A stretch of DNA of 51,393 bases from M55B111 sp964614065 (GCA_964614065.1 CAZTJJ010000007.1:1-51393); one strand, 5' to 3'; shown: positions 17,286-26,518, numbered from the stretch's first letter. Notes: generated by a model not told the origin, from the sequence alone. Numbers and translations are program-made.

Positions 17286-17577
17286 TTATAAAACCCCCTT
17301 CATGGATTTCACCAAAACCGACCAGCATCTGCACAAAGTCTATTTGGATGATGCATAGAAGTCAATAAGCAGCCCTAAGGCGCGGGACTTGTAAGAAAAC
17401 TACCTAAAACTATGCCTTACTCAATCTCCCGAGAATACCCCAGGGCTTTCCCTAGGGATGAATCAGCTTGTTTCAGCCCAGCAATCAATCTAAATCAATC
17501 TTAAAATACACTTGACTTCCTCAAGAACGGCTTTAGGATGGCAATTTACAGATAGATAAGTTAAAAGAGGAACTATC
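17286..17577. other. Intergenic region with a GC-rich hairpin
   Basis: Nearly 300 bases without a gene. A stem of CCAGGG/CCCTAGG type near 17440-17456 lies downstream of acpS on the minus strand and may terminate or stabilise that transcript. The right-hand part is AT-rich. Confidence 0.3.
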
Positions 17578-17946
17578 TCAATCTTTTTTCACACATATAG
17601 CTGTCGCCGTAGCATATTGCTTGGTATGACTAATTGAAAGCTCTATTACGGAATTATCTTGTTCCTCTAGGCCCGGGCTAGAACGTAAGTGCACAATCGG
17701 CCTCCCTACTTCTGTAGATACAACTTTTATGGCCTTCCACGGTACGCTTCGGCCTAATGATTTAATTACCGCCTCTTTTGCAGCAAATCGACCAGCCAAC
17801 CGTTCACTTGCATTCTTCGCGTTCAAACAATATTCTAACTCGGACTCGCAGAAAACCCGATGCAAAAATCTACCATTCCACTTACCAACCAAGTCATGAA
17901 TTCGCTCAACTTCAACGATATCGGTCCCTATTCCAGTAATTCCCAT
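17578..17946 (-). CDS. acpS: Holo-[acyl-carrier-protein] synthase
   Basis: Transfers 4'-phosphopantetheine from CoA to acyl carrier protein. 122 residues, normal length. The Mg2+/CoA-binding motifs are GIGTDIVEVERI at the N-terminus and ERLAGRFAAKEAVIKSLG in the middle, with the C-terminal ELSISHTKQYATA. GGCGGTG precedes the ATG. Last gene of the MEMO-yicC-gmk-acpS run, 27 bases after gmk. Confidence 0.95.
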   Translation of the reverse strand: MGITGIGTDIVEVERIHDLVGKWNGRFLHRVFCESELEYCLNAKNASERLAGRFAAKEAVIKSLGRSVPWKAIKVVSTEVGRPIVHLRSSPGLEEQDNSVIELSISHTKQYATATAICVKKD

Positions 17947-17973
17947 AACACACCGCCTTCTGTAACTGTAAAA

Positions 17974-18585
17974 CTATCCAGGAATTTTTAATCGTTCTGC
18001 ACGGATTATCGACTTCAAATCGGACAAAGCGCGATCAAGCTTATCGTTTATCAACAGGTAATCAAATTCTCCAGCCCTCCTGAGCTCCTGCATCGCCACT
18101 TCCATCCTCTTTTCCTGCGTCTCCCGGTCCTCAGAGCCTCGTTCTTCAACCCTCCGGCGAAGCTCCTCTACTGATGGGGGGCCAATAAAGATAAATACTG
18201 CTTTCTTACTTACTTTCTCTCTCAACTGCTTCGCACCTTGTACATCTATATCCAAAAAAGGGTCCAGGCCCCTGTCTTTGATTCGCTCGATCTCAGCGCG
18301 GGAAGTGCCGTAATATTCGCCATAGATCTCTGCCCACTCGAGAAAACCATCTTCATCCCTGATTTGTTCGAATTCCTCTTTTCTAACGAAATGATAATCC
18401 TGCCCATCCAGTTCACTCCTCCTATTTTCCCTAGTTGTATGTGAGACTGAGTAGCTTAACCTATCGTCACTCGCAAGAATCTTTTCCATTAAAGTAGTTT
18501 TACCCACAGCGGAAGGACCAGTTATTACAAAAAAAATCCCTTCTCGGCGTAAACCACTATTCCACTCAGGTGATTGTATACTCAT
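17974..18585 (-). CDS. gmk: Guanylate kinase
   Basis: ATP-dependent phosphorylation of GMP to GDP. 203 residues from the ATG at 18585. A longer frame would read into yicC and add a basic, non-conserved tail. Walker A GPSAVGKTTLMEKI; GMP-binding region SHTTRENRRSELDGQDYHF; FLEWAEIYGEYYGT; and DIDVQGAKQLRE. It follows yicC by 19 bases with AGGA upstream. The yicC-gmk pairing is common in bacteria. Confidence 0.93.
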   Translation of the reverse strand: MSIQSPEWNSGLRREGIFFVITGPSAVGKTTLMEKILASDDRLSYSVSHTTRENRRSELDGQDYHFVRKEEFEQIRDEDGFLEWAEIYGEYYGTSRAEIERIKDRGLDPFLDIDVQGAKQLREKVSKKAVFIFIGPPSVEELRRRVEERGSEDRETQEKRMEVAMQELRRAGEFDYLLINDKLDRALSDLKSIIRAERLKIPG

Positions 18586-18604
18586 CACTTTTAAAGTCCT
18601 GGTG

Positions 18605-19459
18605 TTAAGCGACGTTGCGAGCCTGCTCCTTAAACTTCTCCAAGACCAGCTTAAGATCGATGACCTCCGTCTGGATTTCCCCATCTTTAGACTTCGCACC
18701 AAGTGTATTGATCTCGCGCTGTAGCTCCTGGCCGATAAATTTCATCTTCTTCCCCACAACCCCACCATCGTGGAGAGCATCCTCCGCGGAATTGAGGTGA
18801 GTTTCTACCCGTGAGAGTTCCTCGTCAACGTCCAATTTATCAGCCACAGTTGCAACCTCCTGCTCGACGCGTTTTTCATCCAATTCCGCAGATCTATCGA
18901 GTAATTCGTTTATCCTGGACTCCAGTTTCTCTTTATGTCGCGCAACTGTGACAGGAACCTTAGGCCGTATCTTCTCTATACCCTCTTTCAACCTCCGGAC
19001 GTACTCGAGTAGATCAGCCTTCAGGTCATCCCCCTCGGATTTTTGAGAATCTCGTGTTTCTTGAACTGCCTGTTCTAGAGATTCCTTAAGTACAGGCCAG
19101 GCATTCGAAAAAGGTGAATCCATCTGTAACAAATCAAGCGAAATGAGATCACTTAAACTCGGCTGCTGATCGATACCTAAATCCTTAGTCAATTCCTGTA
19201 AAGCTTTGTAGCTATTAAAGATGGTCTCACTATTCAACCGGTCAAGATCAATAAGGTTCGACTTACCCGTTGATATCCGTACTTCTATTCTACCTCGCGA
19301 GAAAGATTCCTTAAGAATTTTCTCTGTTTTGTGCTGTAATAACTTTCTATCTCTTAAACCGCGAATTTTTACGGACAGACCGGTATGGTTGACCGTCTTT
19401 ATCTCAGTTTCGACCGTCATATCATCCTTCGATTCCTTACCTTCTCCAAAACCGGTCAT
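18605..19459 (-). CDS. yicC: YicC-family endoribonuclease
   Basis: YicC family, implicated in RNA turnover. 284 residues from the ATG at 19459, which opens the family-typical MTGFGEG. Internal VEIKTVN-like segment with RGLRDRK, and the C-terminal conserved DVDEELSRVETHL and GKKMKFIGQELQREINTLGAK. An AAAGGA lies about 19 bases before this ATG, too far for a normal Shine-Dalgarno. Relatives usually begin a few residues earlier (MI.SMTGFG), so a non-standard upstream start is possible. Its start is 17 bases past the MEMO stop. Confidence 0.88.
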   Translation of the reverse strand: MTGFGEGKESKDDMTVETEIKTVNHTGLSVKIRGLRDRKLLQHKTEKILKESFSRGRIEVRISTGKSNLIDLDRLNSETIFNSYKALQELTKDLGIDQQPSLSDLISLDLLQMDSPFSNAWPVLKESLEQAVQETRDSQKSEGDDLKADLLEYVRRLKEGIEKIRPKVPVTVARHKEKLESRINELLDRSAELDEKRVEQEVATVADKLDVDEELSRVETHLNSAEDALHDGGVVGKKMKFIGQELQREINTLGAKSKDGEIQTEVIDLKLVLEKFKEQARNVA

Positions 19460-19475
19460 GGAATAGATAGGCTGT

Positions 19476-20318
19476 TTATCCTTTGAACCCGATTGCACAG
19501 TAACCAACCACCTCCCCGCCCATGCCCGCAACCTTTCCAGAAGTTGCATACTGTAATTTTTCAGCTACAAGATCTTCTCTGTGGGAAAAACTCATTACCG
19601 TTCCAATAGCACCATAACCACAAATGGAAATTTTCAACCGTTTTACTCTGTCATAAAACTGATCTATATCTCCACTAACGATGGATTCAATTGCCTTAGT
19701 ATCCTTGTTTTCTGCGACCTCCTGAGTTTCATAATGGGAAAAATCGCTGCTGGCAATCAATAAGGTCCCCGTGGGACTCTCCGATGCAATAGTCCCCGCA
19801 ATTTCAACCGCTGTGTCCTCGCTCTGATCGAGGGGGCAGATAGGCACAATAGAAAAATCATTTCCAAACAAGTATTGTAAAAACGGCAATTGAGTTTCTA
19901 CGGAATGTTCTCGAACAAACGCAGTCGAGTCTGCAGTCAGTACCTCGCTCCGGTCCACCAATTTGTGAGCGAGATCGGAATTTACCTTAGTTACACCCAA
20001 CGGTGTTTTCCAACCTCCTTCAACCAAAACGGAGACATCCGAACCGACCCCTGTATGATTCGTCCCGATAATCACTACTGACTCCGGTTTACCAACCTTA
20101 CTCAACCAGCGATATGCATGAGCCGCTATCGGGCCCGAGTACGGATAACCAGCATGCGGAACAACCATCCCCACCGGCTGATCAAGAGGTTTTTCCATGG
20201 AATCTGGTAAGCTACCAGGACCATAGTCATGAGTGAAACAACTTTCTATACTATCAATTAATTCATCTTCCTCAGCTGGATAAAACCTACCTGCAACTAC
20301 CGGACCAATAACATTCAT
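19476..20318 (-). CDS. amrB: MEMO1 family protein (AmmeMemoRadiSam system protein B)
   Basis: 280 residues, full length for MEMO, a dioxygenase-like fold related to class III extradiol enzymes. Landmarks are VVAGRFYPAEEDEL at the N-terminus, VPHAGYPYSGPIAAHAY (metal-ligand His region), IIGTNHTG, REHSVETQLPFLQ, IASSDFSHYE, and CGYGAIGTVM. In many bacteria it sits with AmmeMemoRadiSam proteins A and a radical SAM partner; those are not here. It is first in an operon with yicC, gmk and acpS. Its promoter of the recurrent class lies at 20359-20386. Confidence 0.88.
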   Translation of the reverse strand: MNVIGPVVAGRFYPAEEDELIDSIESCFTHDYGPGSLPDSMEKPLDQPVGMVVPHAGYPYSGPIAAHAYRWLSKVGKPESVVIIGTNHTGVGSDVSVLVEGGWKTPLGVTKVNSDLAHKLVDRSEVLTADSTAFVREHSVETQLPFLQYLFGNDFSIVPICPLDQSEDTAVEIAGTIASESPTGTLLIASSDFSHYETQEVAENKDTKAIESIVSGDIDQFYDRVKRLKISICGYGAIGTVMSFSHREDLVAEKLQYATSGKVAGMGGEVVGYCAIGFKG

Positions 20319-20358
20319 CTTGAATCCCCTGTCTGTTATAAATTTATCGAGTTAATAC

Positions 20359-20386
20359 ATTATAACCTACAGCGAGATATTCTCAC
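20359..20386 (-). promoter_or_regulatory. Promoter of MEMO-yicC-gmk-acpS, recurrent class
   Basis: On the minus strand GTGAGA (20386-20381), a 16-base spacer ending GCTGTAGGT, and TATAAT (20364-20359), 41 bases before the MEMO start. The -35 and the GG next to the -10 match the other members, though the spacer centre diverges more. Confidence 0.6.
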
Positions 20387-20442
20387 ATGCGGCCCAAAGA
20401 GTTTGGTGATTTGAACGTATCATCTGGATAGCAATTTGTAAT

Positions 20443-20993
20443 CCGGGTGTTTCTGCCCGGGGGAACTTACGCGGGGCGAGGGAAACTGGTGAAGTAACTA
20501 TGGAAAGCAAAGCAGCATGAGCTCCCACGCTCATGCGGGAGGTTGTAAGAGAAACCCTCGGCCGAGCGTGGGAGCTCGACCTGCTGGACAAGAGAAANNN
20601 NNNNNNNNNNNNNNNNNNNNNNNNNNNNNNNNNNNNNNNNNNNNNNNNNNNNNNNNNNNNNNNNNNNNNNNNNNNNNNNNNNNNNNNNNNNNNNNNNTCA
20701 TGCGGGAGATTGTAAGAGAAACCCTCGGCCGAGCGTGGGAGCTCGACCTGCTAAAAACAAATTGGCGCTCACTCTGCGAACAAGGAATGGATAGCCCGGG
20801 TGCCTGTGCCCGGGCGGTCGTGACGGGGGCAAGGAGCCCGTCCACAAAACTAGAAGTCATGAGGGCAAAGGGATTTTCCCTCCAAAAGAAAAATAGAAAA
20901 ATCAGGCATACGGGACCCGGCTTGCATATGATGATCGACGTCGCGAGGGGAAAGACCACTTCAGGTTTAAGACCATATTTTGAACGTGAAGAC
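20443..20993. repeat. GC-rich palindromic repeat cluster (REP/MITE-like), interrupted by assembly gap
   Basis: The non-coding region between cobQ and the MEMO operon holds several hairpins. GAGCTCCCACGCTC (20519-20532) pairs perfectly with GAGCGTGGGAGCTC (20564-20577). A second copy of the right part is at 20698-20752 (55 bases, one mismatch to 20531-20585). GCCCGGG/CCCGGGC lies at 20794-20815, with a shorter relative at 20443-20460. The core recurs near 35.6-36.1 kb in the other orientation. Open frames here are spurious. Confidence 0.65.
20598..20697. other. Assembly gap (100 N)
   Basis: Exactly 100 N, a scaffolding placeholder. The right contig begins with 55 bases nearly identical to 20531-20585, so the contigs broke inside the palindromic repeat. 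Confidence 0.98.
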
Positions 20994-22475
20994 TTAAGGA
21001 AAAACCGTACTAAGATCGAGGTTGTCCTCCAATAAATCCGCCACTGCCTCGTACGGAGAAGGAAACTCTTGGTCCACGGCTGGATTTTCTTTACCTGTTA
21101 GCTCAAATAGGTTTTGCACGAAACCTTCCCGGGCTATTTTGTTTTCGAACAAACCGTGTAGATAGGTACCTAACACCCGCTCGTTGGCCGCACTGTCCCT
21201 TCCCAGAGGATGTGAAAAAGCTCTGGATGTATCAGTTTCACCCATGTGAATCTCGTACCCGGACACATCCCCACTAATTCCGCAAAGCGGGCCAGTACCC
21301 GACAACTTCTTAGTTACCGCTTCCACGTGTTTGGAGCGTGAAAACACTGTTTGAACCGGCAACAAGCCAATACCGTCGATTTCCACGATATTTTCCTCGG
21401 CGCTCTCAATGCCCGCGTTCAATATTCGTTCTCCGAGCATCTGATAGCCTCCACAAATTCCAACCACATAACCACCAAAGTTTGCGAGTACATCGTCAAA
21501 ACCCGACTTCCGAAGTGCGCGCAGATCGTCCACGGTATTTTTCGTGCCGGGAATAATTACGGCGTCAGCAAATTCTAAGTTAGTGTCTAAAGGACAGAAC
21601 TTAACCCTAACGCCAGGCTCACGGGAAAGGGGTTCCAGATCGGTGAAATTCGAAATTCTGGGAAGGCGAGGAACAGCAACCGTAACTGACTGTTTCTCCG
21701 GAACTCCGTCTCCCCTACCCCAGATTAGTTCCTCCCCGATTCCTGGTAAAGAAACGCTGTCCTCCGATGGAAGCATTATATCTGCGTAAGGAACTACACC
21801 CAGAACAGGAACGTCGGTTAATTCCTCGATCTCGTCTATTCCAGATTGAAGCAATCTTCGGTCGCCGCGGAATTTGTTTATTACCGCGCCAACCACTCTC
21901 CGTCTCACATCCGTCGGCAACAATTCAATAGTTCCATACAAACTTGCAAACGCACCTCCCCGTTCTATATCAACGACTATGACAATTCTAGCATCTGCCA
22001 TTCTCGCAAACTCGATATTCGCCAGGTCACGGTCCTGCAAGTTGATCTCGGCAATGCTTCCTGCGCCCTCACCGATCAACAAGTCAAATTGTTCTCCCAT
22101 TCTTTTATAGGAATCCTTGACTGCCTCCAGCGCCCGCCCCCAGTGAGAATCGTAGTAATCACCAGCCCGATAATTGCCTACCGCCTGTCCGTGAATTACG
22201 AGCTGACTTTCGCCATCACCACGGGGTTTTAACAGCACTGGATTCATGTCGGTACTTGGAGTGACCTGGGCAGCTTTTGCTTGAACGTATTGGGAGACGC
22301 CAATCTCGCCCCAGCCGCCAGGACCGGCAACAGCCCGCGCGTTATTGCTCATGTTCTGAGCCTTGAATGGGGCAACAGCTATACCACGACGTGCTGCCAA
22401 CCGGCACAAACCAGCAACAATCGTGCTCTTACCGGAATGACTTGCTGTTCCAACGATCAATATCGTTTCCGTCAA
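20994..22475 (-). CDS. cobQ: Cobyric acid synthase (glutamine-dependent)
   Basis: Amidates four peripheral carboxyl groups of adenosylcobyrinic acid a,c-diamide (CobQ/CbiP). 493 residues, full length. N-terminal dethiobiotin-synthetase-like domain with GTASHSGKSTIVAGLCRL and PFKAQNMSNNA. C-terminal class I glutamine amidotransferase with nucleophile Cys in GICGGYQMLGE and His in GTYLHGLFE. TTG start with GGGAGG five bases upstream. It is last in the corrinoid cluster. Confidence 0.95.
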   Translation of the reverse strand: MTETILIVGTASHSGKSTIVAGLCRLAARRGIAVAPFKAQNMSNNARAVAGPGGWGEIGVSQYVQAKAAQVTPSTDMNPVLLKPRGDGESQLVIHGQAVGNYRAGDYYDSHWGRALEAVKDSYKRMGEQFDLLIGEGAGSIAEINLQDRDLANIEFARMADARIVIVVDIERGGAFASLYGTIELLPTDVRRRVVGAVINKFRGDRRLLQSGIDEIEELTDVPVLGVVPYADIMLPSEDSVSLPGIGEELIWGRGDGVPEKQSVTVAVPRLPRISNFTDLEPLSREPGVRVKFCPLDTNLEFADAVIIPGTKNTVDDLRALRKSGFDDVLANFGGYVVGICGGYQMLGERILNAGIESAEENIVEIDGIGLLPVQTVFSRSKHVEAVTKKLSGTGPLCGISGDVSGYEIHMGETDTSRAFSHPLGRDSAANERVLGTYLHGLFENKIAREGFVQNLFELTGKENPAVDQEFPSPYEAVADLLEDNLDLSTVFP

Positions 22476-22529
22476 AGCAACCTCCCGCTATTACCGAAGG
22501 AAACGGCTACATTAAGCGAACACTCACGT

Positions 22530-22778
22530 TTAAAGATTCTCGATAAAATAGTTAAACAATCCGCTCGCCCCGTGGAAATGTGCATAAGTACCTATCACGT
22601 TATTCTGGGTCAAGTCATCGTACTTTCCCGTAATTTCGCTACCATCGCGGTGCTGGACAAAAACCAGTCGATTCATCCCCCCAGCAAGCTGGAGGGCTTT
22701 CTCGGCAAGTTTTGGTAATCCCCCTGTTAGGCACAAAACATGGTCAACGTTAATCCTACATGAAGACGAGCATTCCAC
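22530..22778 (-). pseudogene. Short CbiA-like C-terminal fragment in the corrinoid operon
   Basis: 82 residues from a GTG overlapping the cbiB 3' end by 23 bases. The last third, NNVIGTYAHFHGASGLFNYF, resembles the C-terminal 'ASYxHxHF' end of cobyrinate a,c-diamide synthase (CbiA/CobB), which carries the amidotransferase His. The catalytic Cys and the whole ATP domain are missing. I read it as a remnant of a cbiA gene between cbiB and cobQ; a small free-standing protein is the alternative. The assignment rests on a short motif. Confidence 0.4.
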
Positions 22779-23697
22779 ATACTAACCCCGCAAAAATCAC
22801 CATAACCCTAACAGAAACCACAATTGCCTTCTTCATGTCATCAGCAACCGGCAAACCATACTCTTCACCCAATGAATACACACCTTTTTTGATCAACTTA
22901 ACCCCCAATACACCGGAGCCTGCTGCCATAGACCAACCACTATTTGGACTCGGGGTTTTCCGCCAATCTCTAAATGCAAGGGTAACCCCACGAAAAGAAA
23001 AACCCGAAATGGCTATCAGGAATGGAGAGACCCTTGCCGGAAACCAGTTTAACCAATCATCTACCTTTGCACCCGCATAACCCAAATCCACAAGATCCTC
23101 GGTCCGATAGCCTACCATAGAATCGACGGTATTTACGGCTTTAAAGAACACCCCTGCGGCTACACCAATACTCAAGCTAAAAATCCCACCGATAAGGAAG
23201 TAAAACAAAGGTGAAATATAGGAGTCCACCAGGTTCTCAAACAGTGACTCTATGGCCGCCGAACGCATTTCCCCGGGGGACAGACTCATACGATCTCTTC
23301 CCACAAGTGCAATCAAATCGGATCTCGCGCCACCAGGATCATTATCAACCTTTTGGCCAACCCTTTTCACCGTTTCAACCAAACCCCGCATGGAAATTGT
23401 GGACTTCAGCAGGTATGCCGACAGAATACAACCCAGTATCCTGGAGAAGCCCAGTGCGGACCGAACCCCAAAATATACACCAGCCGAGGTTCCACCGACA
23501 ACGACCAAAAACAGGATCCCTCCATGGAACCTGGACAGATGTTCTGAATCAATATGATCCCGGAAAGATTCAATCAGCTTCCCAATCCAGACCACCGGGT
23601 GGATCAACTCTGGGGGTTCACCAATTACCAAATCCAGCAAAAACGCACCAACAACCACTAACAATCTGATGTCAATATTCAAGCCACTGACTTCCAT
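22756..23697 (-). CDS. cbiB: Adenosylcobinamide-phosphate synthase
   Basis: CbiB/CobD membrane enzyme joining adenosylcobyric acid to aminopropanol (phosphate). 313 residues with several transmembrane helices. Family landmarks are DLVIGEPPELIHPVVWIGKLI near the N-terminus, VGRDRMSLSPGEM, AAIESLFENLVDSYISPLFY, and KAVNTVDSMVGYRTE. Located between the threonine-phosphate decarboxylase and cobQ, with its 3' end overlapping the CbiA-like fragment. Confidence 0.93.
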   Translation of the reverse strand: MEVSGLNIDIRLLVVVGAFLLDLVIGEPPELIHPVVWIGKLIESFRDHIDSEHLSRFHGGILFLVVVGGTSAGVYFGVRSALGFSRILGCILSAYLLKSTISMRGLVETVKRVGQKVDNDPGGARSDLIALVGRDRMSLSPGEMRSAAIESLFENLVDSYISPLFYFLIGGIFSLSIGVAAGVFFKAVNTVDSMVGYRTEDLVDLGYAGAKVDDWLNWFPARVSPFLIAISGFSFRGVTLAFRDWRKTPSPNSGWSMAAGSGVLGVKLIKKGVYSLGEEYGLPVADDMKKAIVVSVRVMVIFAGLVCGMLVFM

Positions 23698-23807
23698 TAA
23701 TTGTTACCCTGTAATTTCAACTGGAGCGAAAGTAGGTCGCCAACACACTCCGGGCCAAAGAAAAACCTACCTATGGAGCCTAAATCAAGAAAAGTCACCC
23801 AGTTCGC

Positions 23808-24920
23808 TTAACCGATCGACTGGGTCAAAGCCTCTATAAGCTTTTTGTTTTCCTCTCCCTGTTTTACAGCTACCCTCACGTACCATTCGTCCAATCCATA
23901 GAAAGAATCAGCGTTTCTAATTAAGACATTATGATCGAGACACTGATTAACCAAGTCTGGTGCCGGTACCCCAACATCCTTGGTGTTAAACAGCAAGAAA
24001 TTTGTGGAGCTATTAGAAACCGAGAATCCCAGCTGGCCGAGTTTCTGGTACAACCATTCCCGCTCTTTATCGATAAATTCCCGGGAGGACTCCAGCAAAT
24101 TCCTCTCATTTTTCAAGAAATCACTTCCTACCAAAGACGCAAAACAATTCAGGTTCCACGGGAGCCGCAATTTCTCCATTCTATCCCTCAACTTACCCGT
24201 CGCTATGGCATAACCTATCCTCAATCCCGGAATGGTAAAAACCTTGGTTAGAGACCGAACTATTACAAGGTTGGGAAACCTCTTCTTAGACTCAACCAAG
24301 CTCTCCCCGGGATCAGACAATTCTATAAATGCCTCGTCCAATAACACAAAAGTATCTACGTCAAGACAACGGGAAACGAAATCTAGGAGTAAATCCTTCT
24401 CTTTGAGTACCCCTGTGGGATTATTCGGGTTACAGAGAAAAACCATTTCATAGCCGCTCAATTCCTTCTGTTTGCACGCAAATAGGTCCTCGTACTCAAC
24501 GCGATCGACCTTTAACCCGACTAACTGTGCCTGTGAGGCGTATTCGCTAAAGGTGGGGAACGGTACCAGAACACGCTCACCTCCACCTGCAACCAGGGCC
24601 TGGAGGGCTAGCCGAAATATCTCCGCGGATCCGTTACCCGGTATCACGTTCTTCAAGTCCAGACTTACCCCATTCTCCTTATCCAAAAACTCAACCACGG
24701 CTTCCCGGAACTTCTTATATCGATAGTCAGGATAGAGCCCAAGCGAGTTCATTCCCTCTTTCAGTAATCGATCTAAACTTTCAGGAGGAGCCAGTGGATT
24801 CATGTTTGCGCTGAAATCAATTATGGATTGTGGATCAACCCCCAGTTTCTCTGCAGCCTCGTCCACTCGCCCCCCGTGGCGGGGCAAGGAAATTTCGTCC
24901 AAGCGACAGTGCTTTTGCAA
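23808..24920 (-). CDS. L-threonine-O-3-phosphate decarboxylase (CobD/CobC type aminotransferase-fold)
   Basis: PLP enzyme making (R)-1-aminopropan-2-ol phosphate for the nucleotide-loop linker. 370 residues. The N-terminal PRHGGRVDEAAEKLG and DFSANMNPLAPP are typical of this branch as opposed to HisC. PLP-binding features: NPNNPTGVL, LLDEAFIEL, and the Schiff-base Lys in VRSLTKVFTIPGLRIGY. TTG start two bases after the cobT stop, with GGAGG in the cobT end. Naming differs between pathways (cobD in Salmonella, cobC in Pseudomonas), so no symbol is given. Confidence 0.9.
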   Translation of the reverse strand: MQKHCRLDEISLPRHGGRVDEAAEKLGVDPQSIIDFSANMNPLAPPESLDRLLKEGMNSLGLYPDYRYKKFREAVVEFLDKENGVSLDLKNVIPGNGSAEIFRLALQALVAGGGERVLVPFPTFSEYASQAQLVGLKVDRVEYEDLFACKQKELSGYEMVFLCNPNNPTGVLKEKDLLLDFVSRCLDVDTFVLLDEAFIELSDPGESLVESKKRFPNLVIVRSLTKVFTIPGLRIGYAIATGKLRDRMEKLRLPWNLNCFASLVGSDFLKNERNLLESSREFIDKEREWLYQKLGQLGFSVSNSSTNFLLFNTKDVGVPAPDLVNQCLDHNVLIRNADSFYGLDEWYVRVAVKQGEENKKLIEALTQSIG

Positions 24921-24922
24921 GG

Positions 24923-25978
24923 TTACTCTTCCTCCGTGGATACACCGGCTTCAGCAAAGGTATACATATCGTTCAATATCGCCATACTCGCCCTGATTAA
25001 ATTCATGGCAAGAACTGCGCCTGTTCCTTCACCCAATCGCAGGTTCAAATCCAGTAATGGCGATAGACCCAGATGCTTTAAAGCAATCATGTGACCCTGT
25101 TCCACAGAATTGTGAGAAGCAACCATGTATTCAGCCACCAAAGGCTCAATGGCGTATGCAACTAGCGCCGCGGAAGTGGTTATAAAACCGTCGACAAGTA
25201 GTGGCACATGGTTCGCCGCGCCAGCCAGATAACCTCCAGTTATTGCACCTATCTCCAGGCCACCTACCTTGCTTAAAACGTCAATCGGATCCTCGTGATC
25301 AGGGTTATTTACCTCAATGCCTCGCTCCACAACTTCGACCTTGTTGGCCAAACTTTCCTGATCGATCCCGGTACCCGTACCCGTAACTCTTTGGGGAGCG
25401 TTGACCGTGAGAACTGAGGTTATAGCGCTACTGGGCGTAGTGTTAGCTATCCCCATATCCCCCAAGCCCAGCAAATCTAGACCGGAATCTGCCAGATCTT
25501 CGACAATCTCATAACCGATCATAATCGAACTAATCGCCTCGTCCCTGGACATCGCCGGCCCCTTTACAAAGTTGTTAGTTCCAAACCTAACTTTTCTGTC
25601 CAAGACCTTTTCAGGTAAATCACCCGCTGCAACACCAACATCGATCACCATTACTTCAGATCCTTCGAGGTTGCCAAGAACGTTCACTGCAGCACCTTCG
25701 TGGATAAAATTGGCAAGCATCTGCACTGTAACTTCCTGAGGATATGCACTTACTCCTTCCTCGGCAACACCGTGATCACCCGCAAAAACCAATGAATACC
25801 TATTATCCAACGATGGATCCAACTTGCCCGTAATTCCAGCAACCTTTATTGCAAGATCTTCCAACTTTCCCAGGCTCCCCTTCGGTTTCGTCAGGTTGTC
25901 CAATCTTTCAGAGGCTTTCCTCCGTGCGCGTCCGTCGGGCTTCTGAATCCTCTCAGCCAGCTTCACTATTTCATTCAA
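24923..25978 (-). CDS. cobT: Nicotinate-nucleotide-dimethylbenzimidazole phosphoribosyltransferase
   Basis: Activates the lower-ligand base as its alpha-ribotide. 351 residues, normal length. Visible landmarks are TKPKGSLGKLEDLA, FAGDHGVAEEGVSAYPQEVT, LLGLGDMGIANTT (with the following SSAI), and LDLNLRLGEGTGAVLA near the C-terminus. TTG start with AGGGTG upstream. Tight spacing to cobU (9 bases) and the decarboxylase gene supports an operon. Confidence 0.95.
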   Translation of the reverse strand: MNEIVKLAERIQKPDGRARRKASERLDNLTKPKGSLGKLEDLAIKVAGITGKLDPSLDNRYSLVFAGDHGVAEEGVSAYPQEVTVQMLANFIHEGAAVNVLGNLEGSEVMVIDVGVAAGDLPEKVLDRKVRFGTNNFVKGPAMSRDEAISSIMIGYEIVEDLADSGLDLLGLGDMGIANTTPSSAITSVLTVNAPQRVTGTGTGIDQESLANKVEVVERGIEVNNPDHEDPIDVLSKVGGLEIGAITGGYLAGAANHVPLLVDGFITTSAALVAYAIEPLVAEYMVASHNSVEQGHMIALKHLGLSPLLDLNLRLGEGTGAVLAMNLIRASMAILNDMYTFAEAGVSTEEE

Positions 25979-25987
25979 GATATCACC

Positions 25988-26518
25988 CTACTTTAGTCTT
26001 AGTTCCATACCTGCAACCATAAGATAGGCTTCATCAACCAATTCTGCTACCACTTGATTAGCCCTTCCCAGCGCATCCCTAAATTGCCTTCCGGCTGGTG
26101 AGCCCGGTACAACCCCCATTCCCACGATGTTAGAAACGATCAGAAGTTCGTAGTCCACATCTTGAACGATACGGAGATCAGAACATACCTTGTCCGAAAC
26201 TGCCTCTTCTATACTTAAATTTTTGTCCTCATCTATATTTCTAATAATATTTGATACCCAAAAACCAAGACAATCCAGAATCACCGCTCCGGAGAATTCC
26301 TCATCCTTCAGCTTCGCAAACTCTCTTCCCAAATCTAGTTCTTCCTCAATGGTAATCCAATGATCCGGCCGATCTTCCTTATGACGTTTTACCCTTTCTT
26401 CCATCTCCTCGTCGGTCACCACGCCGGTAGCAAGGTACACTACGTCATCATGCTCCGTAGCCACCTCGTCTGCTTTAGAGCTTTTCCCACTACGCGCTCC
26501 ACCTAAAAACAATTTCAT
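25988..26518 (-). CDS. cobU: Adenosylcobinamide kinase / GMP transferase
   Basis: Phosphorylates adenosylcobinamide, then transfers GMP, allowing corrinoid salvage. 176 residues from the ATG at 26518, which gives the family start MKLFLGGARSGKS (P-loop); five more codons are possible upstream. Also RHKEDRPDHWITIEE with the GMP-acceptor His region and DCLGFWVSNII. GGAG lies nine bases upstream. Confidence 0.94.
   Translation of the reverse strand: MKLFLGGARSGKSSKADEVATEHDDVVYLATGVVTDEEMEERVKRHKEDRPDHWITIEEELDLGREFAKLKDEEFSGAVILDCLGFWVSNIIRNIDEDKNLSIEEAVSDKVCSDLRIVQDVDYELLIVSNIVGMGVVPGSPAGRQFRDALGRANQVVAELVDEAYLMVAGMELRLK

Noticed and set aside
17974..18702. Longer guanylate kinase start at 18702
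   Set aside because: The added Arg/Ser-rich tail is yicC sequence in another frame; the ATG at 18585 matches family length.
20517..21035. Plus and minus frames spanning the first N gap
   Set aside because: They run through 100 N and palindromic repeat DNA, and their ends overlap cobQ antisense; no coding character.
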